Shown one piece after another: positions 11,378 to 21,535 of a stretch of DNA of 64,000 nt; within the stretch, counting starts at the first letter, position 1, and each line of letters begins with the position of its first letter. Source of the DNA: Lunularia cruciata (taxonomy: Eukaryota; Streptophyta; Marchantiopsida; Lunulariales; Lunulariaceae); assembly GCA_948567375.1 (NCBI GenBank), contig OX419758.1, positions 9,429,001 to 9,493,000 of the forward strand. Direction: 5' to 3'. The notes under the pieces are model-generated. The model searched no databases, had not been told where the DNA came from, and worked only from the letters and a program-made list of their open reading frames with translations. The position numbers and the translations under genes are program-made.

Positions 11378-12857
11378 CTAGGTCAATGACAGCAGCTTCG
11401 GGACGGCCCCAGAGATTTCACCTACTTTTTCTGCTCCTTCTGTTTGATTTGTCACATTCAAGAGAAGAGTGGCTGCCAAATTTCTGAGGAACGTGGAGCT
11501 CTTCTCCGCGTCCAAGAGGCTTATTAGTCCTTCAACAGCGCCAGGGTGTTCCACAATCTGCCTTCTATTCGACGCATGTCTGTATGTCATGTGGTGCAAG
11601 GTTCCCATCAATACCTCTTGTAAAGCAATATCCCCGCTATCCTTGTGGATCAATGACAGCAGCTTCGGGACGGCCCCAGGGATTTCTCCTATTTTCTCAG
11701 CTCCTTCGGTTTCAGCTGCCAAAGACATGAGTGTGCCTGCCAACCCTATGAGCAAAAGTGAGCTCTTCTCCGCATTCAAGAGGCTCATTAGTCCTTCAAC
11801 AGCACCAGGGTGTTCCGCAATCTGCCTTCTATTTGACGCATGTCTCAATGTCAAGTGGTACAAGGTTGCACTCAATGCCTCTTGTAAAAGAATATCCCCG
11901 CTATGCTTGTGGATCAATGACAGCAGCTTCAAGACGGCCCCAGGGATTTCTCCTATTTTCTCCCTTCCTTCGGTTTCAAGTGTCACAATCGCGAGTGTGC
12001 GTGCCAAACATCCGAGGAACAGGGAGCTCTTCTCCGCATCCAAGAGGCTCACTAGTCCTCCAACAGCACCAGGGTGTTCCACAATCTGCTTTCTATTTGA
12101 CGGATGTCTCAATGTCAAATGGAACAATGTCATCAATAAGTCTTGCAAATCAATATCCCCGCTATCTTTTTGGATCAATGACAGCAGCTTCGGGACGGCC
12201 CCGGGGATTTCTCCGATTTTCTCCGCTACTTCGGTTTTAGCTACCACATTCACGAGTGTGCCTGTCAAGTATCTGAGGAACTTGGAGCTCTTCTCACCAT
12301 CCAAGAGCTTCACCAATACTTCAAGGACACCAGGGTGTTCCTCAACCTGCTTTCGATTGGACTCATTTTGTGATGTCAAATTGCTCAAGGTTCCCAACAA
12401 TACCTCTTGTAAAGCAATATTCCCGCTATACTTATGGAGGAATATTAGCAGCTTCGGGATGGCTCCAGGGACTTCTCCTATTCTCTCCGCTCCTGCGGTC
12501 TTGGTTGCCACATTTGTTAGTGTAAGTGCCAAAGCGCGATGAACTCGAGAGCTCTTCTCACCATCCAAGAGGTTCACCAGTCCTTCGAGAGCGCCAGGGT
12601 GTTCCAGAAACTGCTTTTGATTCGACTCATCTAGTTGCAAATTGATCAACGCTTCCGCGAATGCCTCTTGTAAAGCCATATTCGGATGGTCCTTCAAGAC
12701 CAGTGATATCAGCTTCGGGATGGCCCCGTGGACTTCTCCAATTCTTTTCCTTCCTGTGACGTGGTAACCCAAAGCAATCAAAGTGTCTGTTATGTAAATC
12801 GAGAATTCCTCACGATCAAGCCAGTAGGAATTCACCAGTGCCTCAATGAAACCGGGG
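11019..12857 (-). repeat. Tandem ~264-bp ARM-coding units
   Basis: The DNA word 'ccagggtgttcc' occurs at 11019, 11279, 11541, 11805, 12069, 12330 and 12594, with spacings 260, 262, 264, 264, 261 and 264 bp. Units at 11541-12330 are the most alike at the DNA level, showing recent duplication. A more diverged unit precedes 12594. The plus-strand frames across this array are antisense shadows. Confidence 0.92.
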
Positions 12858-13138
12858 CATGCTTGAATCTCTTGTCCAGGACCGGGGAACCACGCTAGCA
12901 TAGAAAGACAACGCAAATGAATGGCCCTGATCTGCGGTGGTAGGCTTATATCTCCGTGCAACGAATTCATCAAACTCTGTATCGTCACGGGAATGTGACC
13001 CCGCAGTGCTGACTTCAACTTTGTGTAGCCAAGGTTGTTCAATACGGACGCTATGGCTGGCCCGAACGTGAACGAGGACAGCAAAGGTGCAAGACTATCG
13101 TCTTGGAGTTCACCATTGCAAACGATCTTGATCATTAC
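11378..13138 (-). other. ARM-repeat module (exon 7)
   Basis: 586 codons. After a divergent N-terminal helical part, repeated pairs of ARM-like units appear, with recurring EHPGALEGLVNLLDGEKSS and IGEIPGAVPKLLSLIHKDSG phrases. The period is ~87-88 residues (two ARM repeats). The exon starts after the acceptor TTGCGCAG and runs in one frame to a TAG at 11380-11378. ARM repeats form superhelical scaffolds for protein or peptide binding; here they sit where leucine-rich repeats are found in most plant NLRs. Confidence 0.82.
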
Positions 13139-16100
13139 CTGCGCAAGGGGGAATGCACTCGCTTATCCTCATTAGGAGCAAAACTAGACAAGGTCAATTT
13201 TGTGGTGATTACAGTAGCTCAATTATAGACTATCTCAAGGTGAGAAGTTGCAAAAGTATCTCGTAGAAGTCTTCCACTTTCAATTCTATGCATATGCGAA
13301 ATATGTCCATTCAATTGACCACTTAAAAAAAAAGAATTAAACCTCATGAAATCAAATACCGTCCGAGGTTCTTCATTTGCAGAAGTGTTTAACGTAGGTT
13401 AATAGCAGTGCTGTTCATTGTAAGGCGTTTGTGAGGAATTTTCACAAGAGCAAGGAAGGGATATATGAGTTAGTATCTCCCAATGAGTGTAGACAAAAAG
13501 CTACTTAACACAAGTAACGTTAGACTTGATGAACTGAGCCAAATAAGAAATAACTAGCATTTTCATGTCCAGAATAATTCTGGGAGTAATTCGTAAGCGC
13601 CTTTTATGTCCATCAAAGGTTTGGGTTTCATGCATTTACTAGGTGAAAATAAACATTGGCACATGTCTCCACTCCTGCTATATCCTTGAAGAAATATCCA
13701 TCCCGTACCTGCTTCGCACAACAAATCAATTTGTCCAAGTCCACGTCGACCTCGCTCTCTCTCCTTGACGGTTGGTTGCTCTCCTCACTCTCTGAGCTTT
13801 CCTCCTCACTCTCTGAGGTTTGATTCTTTTGCTTTTCCTCCTCTGAGAGCTGCTCACACATCACAATAACAAGAGGTCCTAGTGCAACCCGTAGTTCCTT
13901 GAAAAGATTGAAGTCTGGATCACGTATGTCCAGGTGTTTGGCGGCTCTCTCTGCATACCGCTTCCTTAAATAAAGGATGCAAAGTCCCAAAACTTCCTGG
14001 CTGGCACTGCGGTGTTCATCTGTTATGTTTTGTACAAGGAATGCTCTACCGCGACAGGTATCCAGTAAGGAATCCATCACCTCCATGACATTCTTTCTTG
14101 TTTCATTATGCATGTTGGTAAACTTGCGTTGTAAATCATGAAACCCTAGATTTTCGGATTCACAGAGATTCACCGCGTATGGGTCCGAGGAACTAATAGC
14201 AAGTTTGGGATCAAAGGATGCAATCAAATTGGCGTCCGCTTGCAGCATCGTTCCATTTTCTCTCAGTTCGTTGAGGTGATCGCGGAATGGCATTGGATAT
14301 TCTCCTTCCTGTACTTTAGTGTACAGCCTGCGCACAACGTGACTGGGGATGGTTTTCCCTTCACAGTTTGCGATCAAGATTAGCAGACGTCGAGAATTCT
14401 CTGATAGGTGTTGGTACGTCATCAGCAATGATTCCCCAATATTTCTTTCGTACGCACAATCAAAAACCGGTGTGAAACTGGGACTTGTGTCTTTGCCCTT
14501 CATTTTCCCCTCTACAGCGGTCGAGTAGCTGCTTGCCACGTCCTTCCACTCCTTGGAAATAGTGTTCTTCGTCTTTGTTATTCTCGACCCCGCCATTGCC
14601 AGAGCCAATGGATTGCCCTCTGCTCGTTTTATCAAGCGGGCAGCAATACCCTGCAGATTTTCTAGGACGAAATTAGATTTTCCTCTTGTGTCACGCAATA
14701 TGAAAAACTGGATACTCCTGTACTCGTGCAAGATATTATTCCTCATATCATGTCATCGGCCACGCATTTCTGTTAAATTACAGATAACTTCATCGAGGGA
14801 CCATGCAAAATATGGAGCAGTCCATAAAGTTCAGCTTGGAACTACCTTAGCTGAAAAGAAAAGACGATGCATAATAGTGACTCTGTATGAAATAGCTTCT
14901 CATGATCCAACGGTATTCAGGATTCAAAAACAATGTTTTGGGAAACCGTTTTCCCCATTCATCCATTGCAATTGATTATGAGAGTCGCATAGAGATGGTA
15001 GGTCAAACCTTCAAGTCCGATGGTAGTTCGTGGTCTGCAATTCCTGCATGTGCAGCCAGGATCTGCTCTGCCTTCTCCAAACTGACTGGTGGAACTTCTA
15101 TGGCAGTAGAAGCTTTCCATATGGCGGAATTTCTAGAGGTGAATAAAAATTTCACTTGATCGTGCAGATCAAACGCAAGGTCAGCAACGAAAGCTTCGAT
15201 GAAACGCTGTTCCCAGACGTCATCCAAGATTACCAAAGTCTTTTGCATTTCGAGTAAAGATCGTATTTCCTGTTTGATGAGAACACTTTGATCTGAACCG
15301 TGGTTTTTACTGGAACTTGCGCTTGGACCAAGGGTTTGGAGAAGTTCCAACCGCTTGGATGCCACATCCGCCTTACGCCCACATTCCAGGAGAACAATGA
15401 TGAGCTTTCTGGACTCATCAACGATAAAATCGCGGCTGGATCTGGTTGCACCTTTGTTCCTCCATTGCAGTTCATGAGGACTACATAAGTAGTGATATCT
15501 TATGTATCTGGCTAGAGTGGACTTTCCACTTCCAGGATTGCCATGCAACAACACTACATCTTCCTCGTCCAACGCTTTTCGAATGCTTGCCTCTATGTCC
15601 GGAAGTGGGACATACGTGCCCAGGCTTCTTCTAGAATGGGGCCTCTTTCGGGTTTCTCCCTCTTTTGCAGTAACCTGAAACATTCCACGATAGATATAGG
15701 TTGATTAAACTAGTTGTGATACGTGATGAAAGTAATATGGGAGAAGACAACTTGGAATTTTTCTCGTATATCAAGCCAACTTGCAGAGAAACATATTTTG
15801 ACAGACAAGATATAGGTTAAAACCTATGCAGCAACGAACTTTAAACATACCTGCCGAACAAAGGGAACCAAACGTAAGTAACTGTTGGATTTCTGGGTTT
15901 CAGGTTGGCACAATGTGAAGTGATCAGCATCCACCACCGTGAATCCGCCACCATACCTTGCGGATGCTTCCGGCACAACAATACCATAAAAATCATCCTG
16001 TACATACACGTCATCAAAGACCTATGAATTTTAACGTCACCTATAGAAAGACTGACCTGCTCTTGATCATTGAATAGTATTTTGGACGCGTGGAGCTCAG

Positions 16101-17552
16101 CGATGTTAAGAGGAAATCGGAGAAAGTTTATCAAGATCTGTTGGTGATACACTTCGTTCCAACTGCAGATCCAGCTCTTGGTTGACTCAAGACCATTCAC
16201 AGCTTGCTAATAATTTAAGTTAGATTGAGTTTTTGGCATCAAAATGGGGTTATGAGCCATCCAAGGAGCGGTAAAAGCGGACTTACGTTGCTATCAAGCC
16301 TTGTTACCTGGGAACGACTCCCTGAAGAAGCTCTTGTCAGGATGAACTGTAACCACGACGGCCTTTGATTTCCCCGTGCCAAGCATGTTTCCTTGGTTTC
16401 TCCAACTCCACCAACAACCCATTTGTAGCGCTGTCGTAATTCCTCCAGGTTTGCGTCTAGTCTTGCAGCGTCTGGGCCCAGTACGTTTACGAACTCCATC
16501 AAAGGACTAGGATTTTTCATGGTAATTCCATCATGTCCTGGCATACCCCGATGTGGAGTTCCATAGAAGAATAAACCTTTGATGTTTCTTAACAAACAGT
16601 TCATCTTCACACTTTCTTGTGCCCACCTACTTTTCTGATCGACATGTAGACATAACTGCTTGATCAAAAGCCCCCCGACACCGTGACCAACAAATATTAC
16701 CGGGCAAGCATCCGATTGTCCCACTTTTGCATGATCTACTAGTTCTAGGGCCAAACTTTCTGCCGCATTATGAAGATCAAATCTACCACTATCTTTTGTG
16801 ATTATGATAGAAGAATCATATCTTATAGCTAAAATTCTCGCCCCTGGGAATTCTTTAGGAAGCCAGGTCTTGGGCCAAATTTCCTGTAAATCTCCCGACT
16901 TCCAAGTTGATAAGTAGATCTCAGCTTCTAGACTGCCAAATTGAAGTCCATGGAAAAACAAAATTTCCAATTTGATTCCCTCCTTATCATCCTTATCAGG
17001 ACGGTATAGTTCGTATACCATGTCGCTCACCTGAACATCGTACAAAACGGTTAGATGATCCCCAAATCCAAACGAATACAAATTCCTTTGGCGAGCTTTC
17101 AGAATGCCTCTCAGATTGCCATATTGAGGCAAATCTTCATACAGGTGACCAGAGCAAGGCTTCTGAAATGCAATTCATTTTATAAATAAACAAGTAACTG
17201 AACTAAATTAAAGCATTGTCCTCAACAGTTCCAAATTGACAATATCATTTTTGAACTTGGCGGCGATAAGTTCACCACGACTAGTCTATTAAAACAGAAG
17301 CAACGTCGACGGTAACATGTTCACCTGATGACCTAGAGCTAAACGATAACCAGATGTACTTATAGAATGAGAGATCATTCCAGAACAGTCAATCTATCCA
17401 GATGAGATCTTGACATGGACACCGTACAAGCATTAGATCCGAGTCGTAACTTGATTGTAGCTTGTCCTGATTAGGTGCTACCAAGACCTTTAATTTCTGT
17501 CAGAGTCAAATGCAGAAGAGACATTCATTACCTTAGCTCCAGTGGTCGTCAT
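11378..17552 (-). CDS. Alpha/beta-hydrolase - NB-ARC - ARM-repeat receptor-like protein (NLR-type)
   Basis: Predicted exons: 17552-17532, 17162-16287, 16206-16057, 15997-15851, 15674-15009, 14650-13640, 13138-11378 (about 1543 residues). All introns are GT-AG and all joins fall in phase 0. The start ATG has an in-frame TGA 12 codons upstream. Residues ~8-398 form a SERAC1/lipase-like hydrolase, with Gly at 168 where the nucleophile Ser is expected. Residues ~399-800 form an NB-ARC: P-loop GNPGSGKST (443-451), kinase-2 LVILDDVWE (545-553), FLFTSRN (574-580), GNPLAL (632-637), and FHD in place of MHD (790-792). An acidic Glu/Ser linker and ARM repeats (958-1543) follow. The family role, nucleotide-switched immune sensing in the cytosol, is known for NB-ARC proteins; this gene's ligand is unknown. 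A split into two genes at 13640/13138 is possible, because reading through the last donor gives a stop at 13628. Confidence 0.72.
13640..15674 (-). other. NB-ARC ATPase module plus acidic linker (exons 5-6)
   Basis: Exon 5 (15674-15009) carries the P-loop, kinase-2 (Asp-Asp-Val-Trp, plant-like) and RNBS-B-like FLFTSRN. Exon 6 (14650-13640) carries GNPLALAM (the GLPL motif), a winged-helix-like region (LLMTYQHLSENSRRLLILIA) and GFHDLQRKF, the MHD equivalent. All nucleotide-binding residues I can check are kept. The second half has a Glu/Ser stretch around residues ~870-910 that probably is a flexible linker. The intron between the two exons (15008-14651) removes a stretch with stops, and joining gives ...ELPSDLK-GIAARLIK. 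Confidence 0.8.
15851..17162 (-). other. Hydrolase module (exons 2-4)
   Basis: Exons 17162-16287, 16206-16057 and 15997-15851. Visible fold marks: LEILFFHGLQFG (oxyanion-hole HG), VIFVGHGVGGLLIKQL (nucleophile elbow, Gly replacing Ser, codon 16682-16680), GLFFYGTPHRGMPGH (typical SERAC1-like), and VVPEASARYGG followed by DADHFTLCQP (His candidate at residue 375). Between GVGETKET and the VVPEASA strand lie about 90 residues, including all of exon 3, that I do not expect in the family. The intron between exons 3 and 4 would be only 59 nt (or 35 nt with the other AG). Phase-0 boundaries at both ends make the module symmetric. Confidence 0.75.
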
Positions 17553-18300
17553 GTTCTCCGATATCAGGCTCAGTTCAATGGAGAATCAAGCAGTAAGCTT
17601 ACACCAGAGAAATCCAAGAAAACTTGGTATTCTCTCGGTTCACAACAATACAACCGATACAATCTGAACCAATGAAACTCGAAATGATTGTTCAAGATAC
17701 TCAGACAGAGTCGCTCATGGGACGAGAACGCTACTAGTGCGAGTGCTTCGGGCAAGGAACGGCATACAGGACGCTAGTTGTGAGCGAGACAAAATTGCCC
17801 TCGTCGCTTTCAGAGCGAGCCCAGATTTTCCACCGCTCTCATTGTTGAGATGCCACCCTGCGATTCTGTACCTGCACACCCATCAATGTGTGAATTTGCT
17901 TTTGCGAAGTATCGTAGGTCCTTCTCATCTTGCAATTTTTGTGAAATAATAATTTTTTATAAATTAATATATTTATAAATTAATTATACATATTTATTAT
18001 ATTAATTTTAATATAATAAATTATATATACCTTTAAAATATTATAAATTATATATTAAATATTATTATGATTATTTTAAATATTAAATATTTTAAATATT
18101 AAATATTTTAAAAATCACCATGGCCACTCTTATCTTGAACGCGTTCGATAAACATCTTTGATAACGAGCAAGAATGTGAAACTTCGCTGACAGATATGAT
18201 CTGATTTTGGAATTTTGATCTAAAATTCCTGGATGAATGTGTGATGTAAGAATTAAACATAGAATAGAATCGTGACGAGTCACGCCTTTGATGATTTTGA
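17553..18300. other. Upstream region of the receptor gene, AT-rich core
   Basis: It includes the presumed 5' UTR and promoter of the minus-strand gene, then a very AT-rich stretch (17940-18112) with repeated 'ttaaatatt' words. No TATA position can be chosen with confidence among the many A/T runs. No other gene seen. Confidence 0.4.
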
Positions 18301-18349
18301 CGTGGCATCAATTCAGGCTCACGTAAAACAGGAGGAACGACCGCCGTTT

Positions 18350-18364
18350 GCCCGCTATATATAT
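18350..18364 (+). promoter_or_regulatory. TATA-like motif, owner unknown
   Basis: GCTATATATATAAAG in otherwise moderately GC-rich, non-repetitive-looking sequence. The only frame just downstream on this strand is about 15 codons, so the motif may be fortuitous or belong to a noncoding transcript. Confidence 0.25.
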
Positions 18365-19514
18365 AAAGAAAACGAGGATGATCGCAAGCAACGGAATTGC
18401 CATCCTGATCGATACTAATGTATAGCGGCTATTTGTCACTTTCTTAGATGTAACATATCGGCATGGTAGTTCGATGGAGAGATTCATCGGTTTGGAATCA
18501 ACCCGTTGATACACATCGGAAAGAATCACCATCTTTTAATAAATAATCAAATGGTCATAATAAATGGTATCATTTGAGAGGGTTGTATCACATCTAGAGA
18601 TGGGATACGTGTTCTTGGAGTATCATTAAGATTAGAGTATTTTATCACATGCTTTATAGACATTGTCTTTGCGAAAGATATTTTCCATGTGGATGATTTT
18701 TTGTTACTAGTAGATCTGGAGGTGACATTTGCTATACTCTCCCCTCATATTGCTCATCTATTTACTTTTTTCTTTCACATAGCTCCCCTTTCCTTGACCT
18801 TCCTATCACATCTAAGAGCATTTGTTAAAAAGATTATGGGAGTCTTTGGTTCTATTATTGAACCAAAGACATTTGAGTGTGTGATAGTGGATTTGGCACA
18901 AAGACAAACATCACTATTAATCTCATGTGGAAGAGTTGACTTGCTATCTATGGAGTAGATTACATCTATAGCATTTTTGGGTAGTTGTGCTCTCTCAACA
19001 CCCTTACTTTCCTCTAGTTTTATGGTTGTTGATAGATAGATTTTGGAGACTTATGTAATAGAGGTGGGCGAGGGATTATTTTCTCTCTTGATATTTTTGC
19101 AGTAGACAAGAGATAGTTTATCCACACGGGCATGCAAAGACCTTCCATCTTTTGTTTCACTGTCATCAGATTGGACTAGAGGTTTACAATCCTTTCTTGA
19201 TGGAACGAGAATGTTAGCATATGCTACATTCTCTCTTAGTTAACTCATCCATTCCTCAAGCTACTAAAGCACATCTTTGCTCTTGCTCCGGCAAGGATGT
19301 AAACTCTTGAATCCTAGCTCGATTGTGCATTACGACATTCCAACTCGCACTAGCTACTTCTCTACAATGATGAGGTTTGGCTTAGATTTGGTCCACCCTT
19401 CTACATCCTCATTACTCACTTTTGTGGTTCTATACTAGATGCAAAAGTGGTCCATATGACATTGTGTCCTTTTGGAGGACAAAGGATAGCTACCCATGAC
19501 GCTCTTAGGGACAT

Positions 19515-20060
19515 TGTCACACCATTTGTAGTGTTGCATCTAGATTGCTCGAACATTGGAGTTGTAGTGATATTAGTTAGAGGTATTTTAGTAGTCACTC
19601 ATAGACTACTTTATGATGGTCAGATTTTGTGTTCAAGGAACTAACTTCATGGTGTGGCCTATAGTCACTTTGCACCATTTGTACCATTGGGTGTATCGTC
19701 AATGGGACCATTAAACGTTTAGATCACCATTTAGACCTAGCTCGAGTCTAGGGGAATACTTTTGAAGTGCAGCTCAACTCACTTCTATGATGTTGAGCCT
19801 TCGAGTTCTTGGCTATGGTGGATACAAGCGGGCGAGCGTGACTTGGATTCTCTTAGCTAGAGTGGGTGATTTGACTGTAATCAATGTCAAGTTGTTCACA
19901 ATTTATAGAGTGATAGATCAAGTATTGATTTGAGTGGTATAAACAAATTGATTATTGTAGCACTTTAGAGTATATGTATGACTTATGGGTGAGTTATGTG
20001 TTTATAGTGTATAATGTTGACAATGATGTATGTTGTGTAACGATGTATATACACACGACA
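19515..20060 (+). mobile_element. Solo LTR nested in the LINE copy
   Basis: Aligning the two LINE arms shows extra sequence here. It starts TGTCAC and ends ACGACA (inverted TGTC/GACA termini), and both sides carry ACAT (19511-19514 and 20061-20064), consistent with a target duplication. Parts match 39705-40060 and 40240-40480 in reverse orientation. It has no coding content, so it is a solo LTR or similar. Confidence 0.65.
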
Positions 20061-20612
20061 ACATAGTGTTTGCTATGGCACCAAAGATGGTGCATATTTG
20101 GCTTGGAGGGAGAGTTTGTACGCTTCGCACACAACACTTGTCAAGGCAGATCTATACTTGATCCAAGATGATTAGGTGATAGTAGTGGATGTCATGGTTA
20201 CTGACCCTATGCATGATATAGTTTTGGAGGGAGTGATTTCACATCCCCTTGGATGGGCAACAAGTGTTATAGCAGCTTGCAAGGTCTCAAAGGGGCATGC
20301 AACAAAGTCACATCTTTGTTCCTCTAGCCTTGGAGTTATATGGAGTGATTGATAGGGCATTTGATATATTTGTTTGGGAGTGCACTAGAGCCTATCATGT
20401 TAGGTGCCAAGGGGTACCACTCTCACTTCATACTTTGTAGCATATTTTAGGTAGTGTCTGTCCATTGCTCTATAGAGTGCAGTGGTTGGTGCAATCCATA
20501 GGAGCACAATAACACTAGGTGATGCTTCTTTGGATGCTCTAGTTGTTTGTAGACTGTATGACTTGCATAGCTCAGATATTTTAGGTGCAATAGGGCAGAT
20601 TTCTCATATCAA

Positions 20613-20710
20613 CTCTATTGGGGCTTAGCCCTATTTTACCTTTTTTGTCTCACCCTTATATGGCTTGATGGGTCTTCCCATACTTTGTGTTTTCTATGTG
20701 ATTGCCCTTT
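20613..20710 (+). repeat. LINE-family 3' tail motif
   Basis: Contains 'ggggcttagccctatttta', then 'cttgatgggtcttcccat', and a degenerate 'ctatgtgattgcccttttc'. It follows the end of the LINE coding remnant and recurs at six other places in the window. Confidence 0.7.
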
Positions 20711-21423
20711 TCTCTCTTTCTTAGATGCATAATTTGGTTGATTCAAAACACAAAGTCTTGGTCTTGCTTTTGATACTTGGAAGGAAGTCGTAAGGGCAAC
20801 TTGAATGTTATATTCTCAATAAGTATGGGAGCATTATTTTGATGTGCATATTATAGAGTTTCTAGATTGTGTGGACATGACCGCTACAACTGATGAGCTC
20901 TGATATGCTTGAGGATTTGGAAGACACATAAAAGGAATGCATAAAAGGAATGCAAAAGAGGCTACAGGAGAAGAACTGCAAATGAATAGAAACCAAGAGG
21001 ATTGGCCTAAGTTCAAAAGGCTTTGAAGATGAACTATCATGGTATTTGTGCCATTGAAAGAATGAGGGCCAAATTTCTGCACTTGGCAACAATTGGTTTC
21101 CTTTGTGCACTATAGAAAGCTGACCTCCAAGAGAATTTGACAGATTAAACATTTGAGAGACTATTTTGCATAGTTTGCAGTTGATGTAGTCTGTATACTA
21201 TAGACAGAGCAGTCTGCAATCTCGTTGTAGCTAATAGCACAATACTATGATGTATGTGTATGCATATACTAGTCTAGTATATGTTTACCCTAGACTCTAC
21301 TTCCCATACACTAGTTAGCATGCTAAACACAAGGAATCAAGTGCATTGCATAATATTTCCTAAGGAGACACAAGCATCCTGGTCTTTTGGTTCCATCTAT
21401 CTAAAAGGGTATTTAAAAGAAAA
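20711..21423. other. Spacer between inverted LINE copies
   Basis: About 700 bp of unique-looking sequence separates the two tails. No domain is seen in its short frames (82 and 96 codons on the minus strand). Confidence 0.5.
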
Positions 21424-21535
21424 AAGGGCTACCACATAGCAAAAACGAAGGATGGGAAGACCCCATCAAACTGTACAAGGGTGAGACAAAAAAAGGTAAA
21501 ATGGGGCTATGCCTCAATAGAGTTGATATGAGAAA
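21424..21535 (-). repeat. LINE-family 3' tail motif
   Basis: Reverse-oriented copy of the tail, with 'gaaggatgggaagacccc' and 'ggtaaaatggggc' on the plus strand. It directly follows the C-terminal remnants of the right-arm LINE. Confidence 0.7.

Larger units (their letters stand above)
18572..20710 (+). pseudogene. 5'-truncated LINE-type element, left arm
   Basis: The plus strand encodes decayed pieces of a non-LTR retrotransposon ORF: LTFLSHLRAF...IMGVF, QRQTSLLISCGRVDLLSME (frame 18689-18958), GGQRIATHDALRDI (near 19480), and FDIFVWECTRA near 20360. The same peptides occur, less damaged, on the minus strand at 23420-21540, so the two copies form an inverted pair. A 546-bp LTR (19515-20060) splits this copy. 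The 3' tail at 20613-20710 carries the family's conserved 'ggggcttagccc...ggtcttccca' motif. Many stops; not functional. Confidence 0.65.

Noticed and set aside
11469-12542. 357-codon plus-strand frame, and similar plus frames at 10252, 10866, 11284 and 11758
   Set aside because: Antisense shadows of the ARM-repeat exon. They exist because the repeats have biased codons and recur with the 264-bp period.
14553-15159. Plus-strand frames opposite the NB-ARC exons
   Set aside because: Shadows of the minus-strand coding exons and of the 358-bp intron.
17570-17755. 61-codon minus frame upstream of the receptor gene
   Set aside because: It could be an N-terminal extension, but an in-frame TGA precedes the chosen ATG and this frame does not join the hydrolase with a good donor.
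18308-18532. 74-codon minus frame with a hydrophobic segment (MAIPLLAIILVFFIYIAG)
   Set aside because: Single short frame with no homologue I know and no supporting signals. One hydrophobic stretch can arise by chance.
18842-18870. 11-bp perfect hairpin in the left LINE arm
   Set aside because: The other LINE copy lacks it, so it looks like a chance product of drift rather than a conserved structure.
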